Of a DNA stretch of 64,000 nt, positions 25,101 through 36,954 are shown in pieces (the stretch's first letter is position 1; each line of letters starts with the position of its first letter). Position numbers and translations under genes: made by a program. The DNA comes from Anisodus tanguticus. Lineage: Eukaryota; Streptophyta; Magnoliopsida; Solanales; Solanaceae. A model generated the notes under the pieces. The model saw nothing but the letters and a program-made list of their open reading frames with translations. It made no database searches and had not been told where the DNA came from. The stretch spans positions 7,258,646 through 7,322,645 of the forward strand of contig CM067561.1 of the NCBI GenBank assembly GCA_034509755.1, written 5' to 3'.

Positions 25101-27641
25101 AGTAATTTAGATGACACACCAACTAATCTAGATGAGACACCCACCAGTGCACCTCAAACGGAAACTGGAATGCCTAATGGTATATCATTAAAAAATTATG
25201 TTTCATCTATATGTGTGTATTCAATCAAATCATCATGTCTAGGAATAGGATGACTAGAAGAAGTACCCCTGCATTTGTTACTCCTACTCGAAGAAGCACC
25301 ATTACCCTTACCCTTAAACATTCCTCATATTCCTTCCATTTTAATTATGCTAATAAATTATTAAAGATAATGAAATTAAGTGCGCTAATTAAAATAAAGT
25401 AACCATAATAATTTAAAGAATGAACAAAGGTACCAAATGCCAACGTAACGTCGACGTGTAATCGAGGTTGAAAATTGAAACTTTGCTCGATGGATGATCC
25501 TCAAGCTAGTTCCCAATTTTTGAACTTTGATATAGTTATACAAATGAATAAATAAAATTTAATATTTAGTAGACAATGTAGACTTGTAGAGACATAGATT
25601 GAGATATTAGAGAGATTGTAGGAAGATTTGTCAGAAATATGAAGAGAAAATGAGGTATTTATAGTTTGAAAATTGGGTTAAAGTGTAATTACATATATTA
25701 ACTTAGGGGTTAAAAATTAATATTAAGGGGGTAAGGGGGAGGCCAACTATGGCCGTTGCACACCAGCCAAATATAAAATGGTAGTTGTGCAAATGGGATT
25801 TTTTGCAGGGGGGGGGGGATCGGAGAGTGATCGGGGCGGGACCGTGGTGGGTCGGCAAGATCGAACCTGGGTCGGGTAGGGATGAGCGGGAAGAGCATAG
25901 GTCCCATCTCGAGTTTGAGTAATTTAGATGACACACCAACTAATCTAGATGACACACCCACCAGTGCACCTCAAACGGAAACTGGAACGCCTAATGGTAT
26001 ATCATTAAAAAATTATGTTTCATCTATATGTGTGTAATCAATCAAATCATCCTGTCTAGGAAATAGGATGACTAGAAGAAGTACCCCTGCATTTGTTACA
26101 CCTACTCGAAGAAGCACCATTACCCTTACCCTAAAACATTCCTCATATTCCTTCCATTTTAATTATGCTAATAAATTATTAAAGATAATGAAATTAAGTG
26201 CGCTAATTAAAATAAAGTAACAATAATAATTTAAAGAATGAACAAAGGTACCAAACGCCAACCTAACGTCGACGTGTAATCGAGGTTGAAAATTTAAACT
26301 TTGCTCGATGGATGATCCTCAAGCTAGTTGCCAACTTCACTCCCAATTTTTGAACTTTGATATAGTTATACAAATGAACAAATAAAAATTAATATTTAGT
26401 AGACAATGTAGACTTGTAGAGAGATAGATTGAGAGATTAGAGAGATTGTAGGAAGATTTGTGAGATAGAAGAAGAGAAAATGAGGTATTTATAGTTGGGA
26501 AATTGGGTTAAAGTGTAAATATATTAACTTAGGGGTTAAAAATAAATATTGAGGGGGTAAGGGTGAGGCCAACTATGGCCGTTGCACAATAGCCAAAATA
26601 TAAAATTTAGTTGTGCAAATGGGATTTTTTGCAAAGGGGAGGGGATCGGGGCGTGACCGGGGTGGGACCGTGGCGAGTCGGCGAGATCGAACCTGGGTCG
26701 GGACGAGACGAGCGGGACGAGCCCAGGTCCCATCTCGAGTTCGATTAATTTAGATGACACACCAACTAATCTAGATGACACACCCACCAGTGCACCTCAA
26801 ACGGAAACTGGAATGCCTAATGGTATATCGTGTGTAATCAATCAAATCATCATGTCTAGGAACAGGATGACTAGAAGAAGTACCCCTGCATTTGTTACTC
26901 CTACTTGAAGAAGCACCATTACCCTTACCCTTAAACATTCCTCATATTCCTTCCATTTTAATTATGCTAATAAATTATTAAAGATAAGGAAATTAAGTGC
27001 GCTAATTAAAATAAAGTAACCATAATAATTTAAAGAATGAACAAAGGTATCAAATGCCAACGTAACGTCCACGTGTAATCTAGGTTGAAAATTGAAACTT
27101 TGCTCGATGGATGATCCTCAAGCTAGTTCCCAATATTTGAACTTTGATATAGTTATACAAATGAATAAATAAAATTTAATAATTAGTAGACAATGTAGAC
27201 TTGTAGAGACATTGATTGAGATATTAGAGAGATTGTAGGAAGATTTGTCAGAAATATGAAGAGAAAATGAGGTATTTATAGTTTGAAAATTGGGTTAAAG
27301 TGTAAATATATTAACTTAGGGGTTAAAAATAAATATTAAGGGGGTAAGGGGGAGGCCAACTATGGCCGTTGCACAACGGCTAAAATATAAAATGTTAGTT
27401 GTGCAAATGGGATTTTTTGCAAAGGGGAGGGGATCGGGGAGTGATCCGGGCGGGATCGTGGCAGGTCGGCGAGATGGAACCTGGGTCGGGAAGGGATGAG
27501 CGGGACGAGCACAGGTCCCATCTCAAGTTTGAGTAATTTAGATGACACACCAACTAATCTAGATAACACACCCACCAGTGAACCTAAAACGGAAACTGGA
27601 ACGCCTAATGGTATATCATTCAAAAATTATATTTAATCTAT
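19200..27641 (-). repeat. Type-B-only array block with 3-monomer period (~2.43 kb)
   Basis: From about 19.24 kb to 27.4 kb every monomer has the type B segment (GGCCGTTGC and derivatives). A deletion variant in which GGTATATC joins directly to GTGTGTAATC recurs at 24398 and 26829, and the preceding 801-bp units at 23597 and 26028 also match. That gives a period of about 2431 bp. Several units use ATGAATAAATAAA rather than ATGAACAAATAAA, a marker of this sub-block. Confidence 0.75.
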
Positions 27642-30600
27642 ATGTGTGTAATCACTCAAATCATCATGTCTAGGAATAGGATGACTAGAAGAAGTACCCC
27701 TGCACTTGTTACCCCTACTAGAAGAAGCACCATTACCCTTACCAGTAAACATTCCTCTTATTCCATCCATTTTAATTATGCTAATAAATATTTAATGATA
27801 ATGAAATTAAGTGCGCTAATTAAAATAAAGAAACATTAATAATTTAAAAAAGGAACAAAGTTACCAAACTCCAACCTAACGTCGACGTGTAATCGAGGTT
27901 GAAAATTGAAACTTTGCTCGATGGAAGATCCTCAAGCTAGTTGCCAACTTCACTCCAAATTTTTGAACTTTGATATAGTTATAAATATGGTCAAATAAAA
28001 ATTAATATTTAGTAGACAATGTAGACTTGTAGAGAGATAGATTGAGAGATTAGAGAGATTGTAGGAAGATTTGTGAGATAGATGAAGAGAAAATGAGGTA
28101 TTTTTAGTTGGGAAATTGTGTTAAAGTGTAAATATATTAACTTAGGGGTTAAAAATAAATATTAACGGAGTAGGGGAGGCCATAAATGGTTGTTGCACAA
28201 CGACCAAAATATAAAATGGCAGTTGTGCAACGGTTATTTTTTGCAAAGGGGAGGGGATCGGGGCGTGACCGGGGTAGGACGAGACGAGCGGGACGAGCCC
28301 AGGTCCCATCTCGAGTTCGAGTAATTTTGATTACACACCAACTAATCTAGATGACACACCCACCAGTGCATCTCAAACGGAAACTGGAATGTCTAATGGC
28401 GTATCATTCAAAAATTATGTTTCATCTATATGTGTGTAATCAATCAAATCATCGTGTCTAGGAATAGGATGACTAGAAGAAGTACCCCTGCACTTTTTAA
28501 CCCTACTCGAAGAAGCACCCTTACCCTTACCCTTAAACATTCCTCTTATTTCTTCCATTTTAATTATGCTAATAAATAATTAAAGATAATGAAATTAAGT
28601 GCGCTAATTAAAATAAAGTAACAATAATAATTTAAAGAAGGAACAAAGGTACCAAACGCCAATGTAACGTCGACGTGTAATCGAGGTTGAAAATTGAAAC
28701 TTTGCTCGATGGATGATCGTCAAGCTAGTTCCCAACTACACTCCCATTTTTTGAACTTTGATATAGTTATACAAATGAACAAATAAAATTTAATATTTAG
28801 TAGACAATGTAGACTTGTAATGAGATAGATTGAGAGATTAGAGAGATTGTAGGAAGATTTGTGAAAAAGATGAAGAGAAAAATGAGGAATTTATAGTTGG
28901 GAAATTTTGTTAATGTTTAAACATATTAACTTAGGGTTAAAAAATAAATATTAAGGGAGTAGGGGGAGGCCAAAAATGACTGTTGCACCTAAACCAAAAT
29001 ATAGAATGGCAGTTGTGCAACGGTTATTTTTTGTAAAAGGGAGGGGAACGGGGAGTGACCGGGGTTGGACCATGGCGGGTCGGCGAGATCGAACCTGGGT
29101 CGGGACGAGACGTGCGGTATGAGCCCAGGTCCCATCTCGAGTTCGAGTAATTCAGATGACACACCCACCAGTGCACCTCAAACGGAAACTGGAACGCCTA
29201 ATGGTATATCATTAAAAAATCATGTTTCATATATATGTGTGTAATCAATCAAATCATCTTGTCTAGGAATAGGATGACTAGAAGAAGTACCCCTGCATTT
29301 GTTACTCCTACTCGAAGAAGCACCATTACCCTTACCCTTAAACATTCCTCATATTCCTTACATTTTAACTATGCTAATAAATTATTAAAGATAATGAAAT
29401 TAAGTGCGCTAATTAAAATAAAGTAACAATAATTATTTAAAGAAGGAACAAAGGTACCAAACGCCAACCTAACGTCGACGTGTAATCGAGGTTGAAAATT
29501 GAAACTTTGCTCGATGGATGATCCTCAAGCTAGTTGCCAACTTCACTCCCAATTTTTGAACTTTGATATAGTTATACAAATGAACAAATAAAAATTAATA
29601 TTTAGTAGACAATGTAGACTTGTAGATTGAGAGATTAGAGAGATTGTAGGAAGATTTGTGAGATAGAAGAAGAGAAAATGAGGTATTTATAGTTGGGAAA
29701 TTGGGTTAAAGTGTAAATATATTAACTTATGGGTTAAAAATAAATATTAAGGGTGTAGGGGGAGGCCAAAATGGATGTTGCACAACGACCAAAATATAAA
29801 ATGGCAGTTGTACAACGGTTATTTTTTGCAAAAGGTAGGGGGATCAGGGAGTGACCGGGGTGGGACCGTGGCGAGTCGGCGAGATCAAACCTGGGTTGAG
29901 ACGAGACTAGCGGGATGAGCCCAGGTGCCATCTCGAGTTTGAGTAATTTAGCTGACACACCAACTAATCTAGATGAGACACCCACCAGTGCACCTCAAAC
30001 GGAAACTGGAATGCCTAATGGTATATCATTAAAAAATTATGTTTCATCTATATGTGTGTAATCAATCAAATCATCATGCCTAGAAATAGAATGACTAGAA
30101 GAAGTACCCCTGCATTTGTTACTCCTACTCGAAGAAGCACCATTACCCTTACCCTTAAACATTCCTCATATTCCTTCCATTTTAATTATGCTAATAAATT
30201 ATTAAAGATAATGAAATTAAGTGCGCTAATTAAAATAAAGTAACCATAATAATTTAAAGAATGAACAAAGGTATCAAATGCCAACGTAACGTCGACGTGT
30301 AATCGAGGTTGAAAATTGAAACTTTGCTCGATGGATGATCCTCAAGCTAGTTCCCAATTTTTGAACTTTGATATAGTTATACAAATGAATAAATAAAATT
30401 TAATATTTAGTTGACAATGTAGACTTGTAGAGACATAGATTGAGATATTAGAGAGATTGTAGGAAGATTTGTCAGAAATATGAAGAGAAAATGAGGTATT
30501 TATAGTTTGAAAATTGGGTTAAAGTGTAAATATATTAACTTAGGGGTTAAAAATAAATATTAAGGGGGTAAGGGGGAGGCCAACTATGGCCGTTGTACAA

Positions 30601-33600
30601 CGGCTAAAATATAAAATGTTAGTTGTACAAATGGGATTTTTTGCAAAGGGGAGGGGATCGGGGAGTGATCGGGGCGGGATCGTGGCAGGTCGGCGAGATG
30701 GAACCTGGGTCGGGAAGGAATGAGCAGGACGAGCACAGGTCCCATCTTGAGTTTGAGTAATTTAGATGACACACCAACTAATCTAGATGACACACCCACC
30801 AGTGAACTTAAAACGGAAACTGGAACGCCTATTGGTATATCATTCAAAAATTATATTTAATCTATATGTGTGTAATCACTCAAATCATCATGTCTAAGAA
30901 TAGGATGACTAGAAGAAGTACCCCTGCACTTCTTACCCCTACTAGAAGAAGCACCATTACCCTTACCCTTTAACATTCCTCTTATTCCATCCATTTTACT
31001 TATGCTAATAAATATTTAATGATAATGAAATTAAGTGCGCTAATTAAAATAAAGTAACAATAATAATTTAAAAAAGGAACAAAGTTACCAAACTCCAACC
31101 TAACGTCGACGTGTAATCGAGGTTGAAAATTGAAACTTTGCTCGATGGAAGATCCTCAAGCTAGTTGCCAACTTCACTCCAAATTTTTGAACTTTGATAT
31201 AGTTATACAAATGAACAAATAAAAATTAATATTTAGTAGACAATGTAGACTTGTAGATTGAGAGATTAGAGAGATTGTAGGAAGATTTGTGAGATAGAAG
31301 AAGAGAAAATGAGGTATTTATAGTTGGGAAATTGGGTTAAAGTGTAAATATATTACCTTATGGGTTAAAAATAAATATTAAGGGAGTAGGGGGAGGCCAA
31401 AATGGTTGTTGCACAACGACCAAAATATAAAATGGCAGTTGTACAACGGTTATTTTTTGCAAAGGGGAGGGGGATCGGGGATTGACCGGGGTGGGACCGT
31501 GGCGAGTTGGCGAGATCAAACCTGGGTCGAGACGAGATGAGCGGGACGAGCCCAAGTGCCATCTCGAGTTCGAGTAATTTAGATGACACACCAACTAATC
31601 TAGATGACACACCCACCAGTGCACCTAAAACGGAAACTGGAATGCCTAATGGTATATCATTAAAAAATTATGTTTCATCTATATGTGTGTAATCAATCAA
31701 ATCATCATGTCTAGGAATAGAATGACCAAAAGAAGTACCCCTGCATTTGTTACTCCTACTCGAAGAAGCACCATTACCCTTACCCTTAAACATTCCTCAT
31801 ATTCCTTCCATTTTAATTATGCTAATAAATTATTAAAGATAATGAAATTAAGTGCGCTAATTAAAATAAAGTAACCATAATAATTTAAAGAATGAACAAA
31901 GGTATCAAATGCCAACGTAACGTCGACGTGTAATCGAGGTTGAAAATTGAAACTTTGCTCGATGGATGATCCTCAAGCTAGTTCCCTATTTTTGAACTTT
32001 GATATAGTTATACAAATGAATAAATAAAATTTAATATTTAGTAGACAATGTAGACTTGTAGAGACATAGATTGAGATATTAGAGAGATTGTAGGAAGATT
32101 TGTCAGAAATATGAAGAGAAAATGAGGTATTTATAGTTTGAAAATTGGGTTAAAGTGTAAATATATTAACTTAGGGGTTAAAAATAAATATTAAGGGGGT
32201 AAGGGGGAGGCCAACTATGGCCGTTGCACAACGGCTAAAATATAAAATGTTAGTTGTGCAAATGGGATTTTTTGCAAAGGGGAGGGGATCGGGGAGTGAT
32301 CGGGGCGGGATCGTGGCAGGTCGGCGAGATGGAACCTGGGTCGGGAAGGAATGATCAGGACGAGCACAGTTCCCATCTTGAGTTTGAGTAATTTACATGA
32401 CACACCAACTAATATAGATGACACACCCACCAGTGAACCTAAAACGGAAACTGGAATGGCTAATGGTATATCATTCAAAAATTATATTTAATCTATATGT
32501 GTGTAATCACTCAAATCATCATGTCTAGGAATAGGATGACTAGAAGAAGTACCCCTGCACTTGTTACCCCTACTAGAAGAAGCACCATTACCCTTACCCT
32601 TAAACATTCCTCTTATTCCATCCATTTTAATTATGCTAATAAATATTTAATGATAATGAAATTAAGTGCGCTAATTAAAATAAAGTAACAACAATAATTT
32701 AAAAAAGGAACAAAGTTACCAAACTCCAACCTAACGTCGACGTGTAATCGAGGTTGAAAATTGAAACTTTGCTCGATGGAAGATCCTCAAGCTAGTTGCC
32801 AACTTCACTCCAAATTTTTGAACTTTGATATAGTTATAAATATGAACAAATAAAAATTAATATTTAGTAGACAATGTAGACTTGTAGAGAGATAGATTGA
32901 GAGATTAGAGAGATTGTAGGAAGATTTGTGAGATAGATGAAGAGAAAATGAGGTATTTTTAGTTGGAAAATTGGGTTAAAGTGTAAATATATTAACTTAG
33001 GGGTTAAAAATAAATATTAACGGAGTAGGGGAGGCCATAAATGGTTGTTGCACAACGACCAAAATATAAAATGGCAGTTTTGCAACGGTTATTTTTTGCA
33101 AAGGGGAGGGGATCGGGGCGTGACCGGGGTAGGACGAGACGAGCGGGACGAGCCCAGGTCCCATCTCGAGTTTGAGTAATTTAGATTACACACCAACTAA
33201 TCTAGATGACACACCCACCAGTGCACCTCAAACGGAAACTGGAATGTCTAATGGCGTATCATTCAAAAATTATGTTTCATCTATATGTGTGTAATCAATC
33301 AAATCATCGTGTCTAGGAATAGGATGACTAGAAGAAGTACCCCTGCACTTGTTAACCCTACTAGAAGAAGCACCCTTACCCTTACCCTTAAACATTCCTC
33401 TTATTTCTTCCATTTTAATTATGCTAATAAATAATTAAAGATAATGAAATTAAGTGCGCTAATTAAAATAAAGTAACAATAATAATTTAAAGAAGGAACA
33501 AAGGTACCAAACGCCAACGTAACGTCGACGTGTAATCGAGGTTGAAAATTGAAACTTTGCTCGATGGATGATCGTCAAGCTAGTTCCCAACTTCACTCCC

Positions 33601-35000
33601 ATTTTTTGAACTTTGATATAGTTATACAAATGAACAAATAAAATTTAATATTTAGTAGACAATGTAGACTTGTAATGAGATAGATTGAGAGATTAGAGAG
33701 ATTGTAGGAAGATTTGTGAAAAAGATGAAGAGAAAAATGAGGAATTTATAGTTGGGAAATTTTGTTAATGTTTAAACATATTAACTTAGGGGTAAAAAAT
33801 AAATATTAAGGGAGTAGGGGGAGGCCAAAAATGACTGTTGCACTACAACCAAAATATAAAATGGCAGATGTGCAACGGTTATTTTTTGTAAAAGGGAGGG
33901 GAACGGGGCATGACCGGGGTTGGACCGTGGCGGGTCGGCGAGATCGAACCTGGGTCGGGACGAGACGAGCGGGATGAGCCCAGGTCCCATCTCGAGTTCG
34001 AGTAATTCAGATGACACACCCACCAGTGCACCTCAAACGGAAACTGGAACGCCTAATGGTATATCATTAAAAAATCATGTTTCATCTATATGTGTGTAAT
34101 CAATCAAATCATCTTGTCTAGGAATAGGATGACTAGAAGAAGTACCCCTGCACTTGTTACTCCTACTCGAAGAAGCACCATTACCCTTACCCTTAAACAT
34201 TCCTCTTATTCCTTCCATTTTAATTATGCTAATAAATTATAAAAGATAATGAAATTAAGTGCGCTAATTAAAATAAAGTAACAATAATAATTTAAAGAAT
34301 GAACAAAGGTACCAAATGCCAACGTAACGTCGACGTGTAATCGAGGTTGAAAATTGAAACTTTGCTCGATGGATGATCCTCAAGCTAGTTGCCAACTTCA
34401 CTCCCAATTTTTGAACTTTGATATAGTTATACAAATGAACAAATAAAATTTAATATTTAGTAGACAATGTAGACTTGTAGAGAGATAGATTGAGAGATTA
34501 GAGAGATTGTAGGAAGATTTGTCAGAAATATGAAAAGAAAATGAGGTATTTATAGTTGGAAAATTGGTTTAAAGTGTAAATTTATTAAATTAGGGGTTAA
34601 AAATAAATATAAAGGGGGTAACGGGGAGGCCAACTATGGCCGTTGCACAACGGCCAAAATATAAAATGGTAGTTGTGCAAATGGGATTTTTTGCAAAGGG
34701 GAGGGGATCGTGGAGTGATCGGGGCGGGACCGTGGTGGGTCGGCGAGATCGAACCTGGGTCGGGAAGGGATGAGCGGGATGAGCCCAGGTCCCATCTCGA
34801 GTTTGAGTAATTTAGATGACACACCAACTAATCTAGATGACACACCCACCAGTGAACCTAAAACGGAAACTGGAACGCCTAATAGTAAATCATTAAAAAA
34901 TTATATTTAATCTATATGTGTGTAATCAATCAAATTATCCTGTCTAGGAATAGGATGACTACAAGAAGTACCCCTGCACTTGTTACCTCCACTAGAAGAA
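27642..35000 (-). repeat. Mixed A/B block with 6-monomer period (4855 bp)
   Basis: The units starting at 27642, 28430 and 29235 recur at 32497, 33285 and 34090, and the interval lengths are copied exactly (788 and 805 bp both times). Unit order here is A, A, A, B, A, B, A, A, B, B rather than strict alternation. A shorter 2-unit similarity (about 1.63 kb) links 30052 with 31683 and 30865 with 32497. Confidence 0.8.
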
Positions 35001-35696
35001 GCATCATTACCATTACCCTTAAACATTCCTCATATTCCATCCATTTTAATTATGCTAATAAATATTTAAAGATAATGAAATTAAGTGCGCTAATTAAAAT
35101 AAAGTAACAATAATAATTTTAAAAAGGAACAAAGGTACCAAACGCCAACCTAATGTCGACGTGTAATCGAGGTTGAAAATTGAAACTTTGCTCGATAGAT
35201 GATCCTCAAGCTAGTTGCCAACTTTACTCCCAATTTTTGAACTTTGATATAGTTATACAAATGAACAAATAAAATTTAATATTTAGTAGACAATGTAGAC
35301 TTGTAGAGAGATAGATTGAGAGATTGTAGGAAGATTTGTGAGAAAGATAAAGAGAAAATGAGGTATTTATAGTTGGGAAATTGGGTTAAAGTGTAAATAT
35401 ATTAACTTAGGGGTTAAAAATAAATTTTAAGGGGGTAAGGGGGAGGCCAACTATGGCCGTTGCACAACGGCCAAAATATAAAATGGTAGTTGTGCAAATG
35501 GGATATTTTGCAAAGGGGAGGGGATCGGGGAGTGATTGGGGTGGGACCGTGGCGGGTCGGCGAGATCGAACCTGGGTCGGGAAGGGATGAGCGGGATGAG
35601 CACAGGTCCCATCTCGATTTTGAGTAATTTACATAACACACCATCCAGTGAACCTAAAACAGAAACTGGAACGCCTAATTGTATATCATTAAAAAA

Positions 35697-35760
35697 TTAT
35701 ATTTCATCTATATGTGTGTAATCAATCAAATCATCTTGTGGTGGCGGCGGCGGATAATTA
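35697..35760 (-). other. Array/gypsy junction at 35737-35738
   Basis: The last monomer fragment reads up to AATCAAATCATC and then turns abruptly into TTGTGGTGGCGG, sequence of the neighbouring gypsy 3' ORF. On the minus strand the gypsy frame (PPNYPPPPPQ) runs straight into the hAT leader frame (DDLIDYTHIDE) and stops there, so the breakpoint makes a small in-frame chimera. No target duplication is visible, so this looks like a deletion or recombination joint rather than a clean insertion. Confidence 0.8.
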
Positions 35761-36954
35761 GGCGGCTGGTACATTGGAGGATATCCAAGAGAGGACTCAG
35801 TGTTGTCGTCATCCATGGACCAGTTATGCATGAATGAGTTTATTTGGTCGACACTCGTGACCTCATACTCATGTCTCTGTTGCATGTAAGTGTCCATATA
35901 TTGCTGGTGTTGGATGAGTCACAGGTTCTGCGGGATAATGTATTGGTTCTGTTGGAAAAGTTGATCCAACCTCTTGGTGTGGCCATCCTCAATCGCCAAA
36001 GGAGGTGGATGACTGCTCTGTCTAGGCTATCCGGTTTCTTCATCGTGCTCCCTCTGTTGGCGCTTTGGTCGGTTGCGATTGCTCTCTCCAGGTGTAGATT
36101 CTGGTGTAGGGTCTGAGTATGCATTGACCATTGTCTGGGTTAGGGGATTCTGCACTCTGCCTTTTACATCATTTCTACTCTTAGGCACTCCATGTGTAAC
36201 ACATAGTGCAGTGATCAAAGATCCATGCCCCAACCCTGCTGTTGTGTTCAGTCTGCATATCCAATTGAGGCTATTTTGACAGCTCGACCCACATCTACTG
36301 AAAATCCCTTCATGATAGCATACACCAGCTTTACACGATCCACTGGTATAGCAGAGAAGTGTGTGGAGGGAATTAGGCGGGCACTCACAAAGTAGAGCCA
36401 AGCTTTGGCAACTTTGTTGAATTGACAGCGGAGAATGCCTTTCGGGGGGTCATATGTATAGGTGAAATGGGCCCCTAGATATCCTACTGTCTCAGCCACC
36501 TCCACCCATTCAATTTTTGAATTCTTCCAAACAGTGAAGTCATCCTCCTCCTCTTCCTCCAGACAATTTGTGACCCCACATATGACATTAATCGCTTCAG
36601 CCCCAACTGGTACTCTTCTCTCTCGTACGAAACATATGTTGTCTTGTTTCTCTGGGTAGTTGGCATAGAATTTGTTGACTAGTTGAGTATTTGGCTTTGT
36701 CAAATAAGGATTGACAAATACACCCCAACCTTTATCAGCAATCTGGCCCTGATGGGTTCATATACCTCATCTTCGTATGGGGCAGTCTGGAATTCCATCC
36801 CCCTTTCCGGTACCAGGGAACAAGTACACAACTTGTTATACCTATCTTGGCCATCCTTATTGGCAAATCGTTTCTTATCATAGTCGGCCCTTGGTGGTAG
36901 ATTCACAAGGCCCCGAGAGGAGGATACCTTGGAAGTAGCTCGTCGTGGACCCAT
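35738..36954 (-). pseudogene. Gypsy 3' ORF, putative plant transposon protein type
   Basis: The start at 36954 gives MGPRRATSKVSSSRG. The frame continues to about 36705, shifts by one, and continues with LVNKFYANYPEKQ, FVRERRVPV, PKGILRCQFNKVAKAWLYFV and RLIPSTHFS. After another shift comes a basic, Gln/Pro-rich tail that ends in a proline run at the array joint. The FYANxP, W-x-x-F-V-x-A-R-L-I-P-S-T-H pattern matches the putative plant transposon protein domain (PF20167 as I recall it), common as an accessory ORF of plant gypsy elements. Its biochemical role is not known to me. Frame shifts near 36705 and 36250 and a stop at 36027-36029 make it non-functional. Confidence 0.65.

Larger units (their letters stand above)
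1469..35737 (-). repeat. Tandem array (~42 monomers, ~815 bp) of hAT promoter plus leader
   Basis: Using the shared ATGTGTGTAATCAATC-type anchor, monomers begin near 1469, 2182, 3009, 3831, 4656, 5481, 6307, 7137, 7949, 8776, 9603, 10434, 11257, 12085, 12911, 13740, 14562, 15389, 16217, 17048, 17871, 18697, 19526, 20338, 21149, 21962, 22783, 23597, 24398, 25211, 26028, 26829, 27642, 28430, 29235, 30052, 30865, 31683, 32497, 33285, 34090, 34916 and 35712. Most intervals are 788-831 bp; the first is 713 because of a deletion in the leader. On the minus strand each monomer holds, in order: an inverted transposase segment, a GC-rich block, inverted TTGCACAAC motifs, a promoter with TATA box, a pyrimidine-rich start region, a ~300-nt leader with ACGTCGACGT, and the transposase ATG plus ~45 codons. 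All monomers have the same orientation. Confidence 0.95.

Noticed and set aside
1560..35060. Telomere-like CCCTTACCCTTAAAC in each monomer
   Set aside because: It resembles the plant telomeric repeat CCCTAAA, but it is not an exact tandem of it and encodes FKGKGNG at the transposase start. Coding explains it.
2182..35107. A recurring 61-63-residue plus-strand ORF (starting MCVINQII) in about half of the monomers
   Set aside because: It is the antisense of the hAT leader and transposase ATG region. It is disrupted in other monomers without a pattern of synonymous change that I can see, so conservation reflects recent amplification, not a peptide.
2660..35644. Recurring minus-strand ORFs of 71-87 residues (MGVSSRLVGVSSKLL and MVCHLNYSNSRW)
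   Set aside because: These two frames cover the inverted segment and the GC-rich block. They shift frame freely with indels between monomers and have no domain. They are by-products of the low-complexity GC block.
1469..35737. CRISPR-like regular spacing
   Set aside because: The repeat unit is ~815 bp with no short-repeat/unique-spacer structure, in a eukaryotic context.
36462..36883. Plus-strand ORFs over the gypsy 3' ORF and pol region
   Set aside because: They are complements of the better-supported minus-strand frames, which show family motifs.
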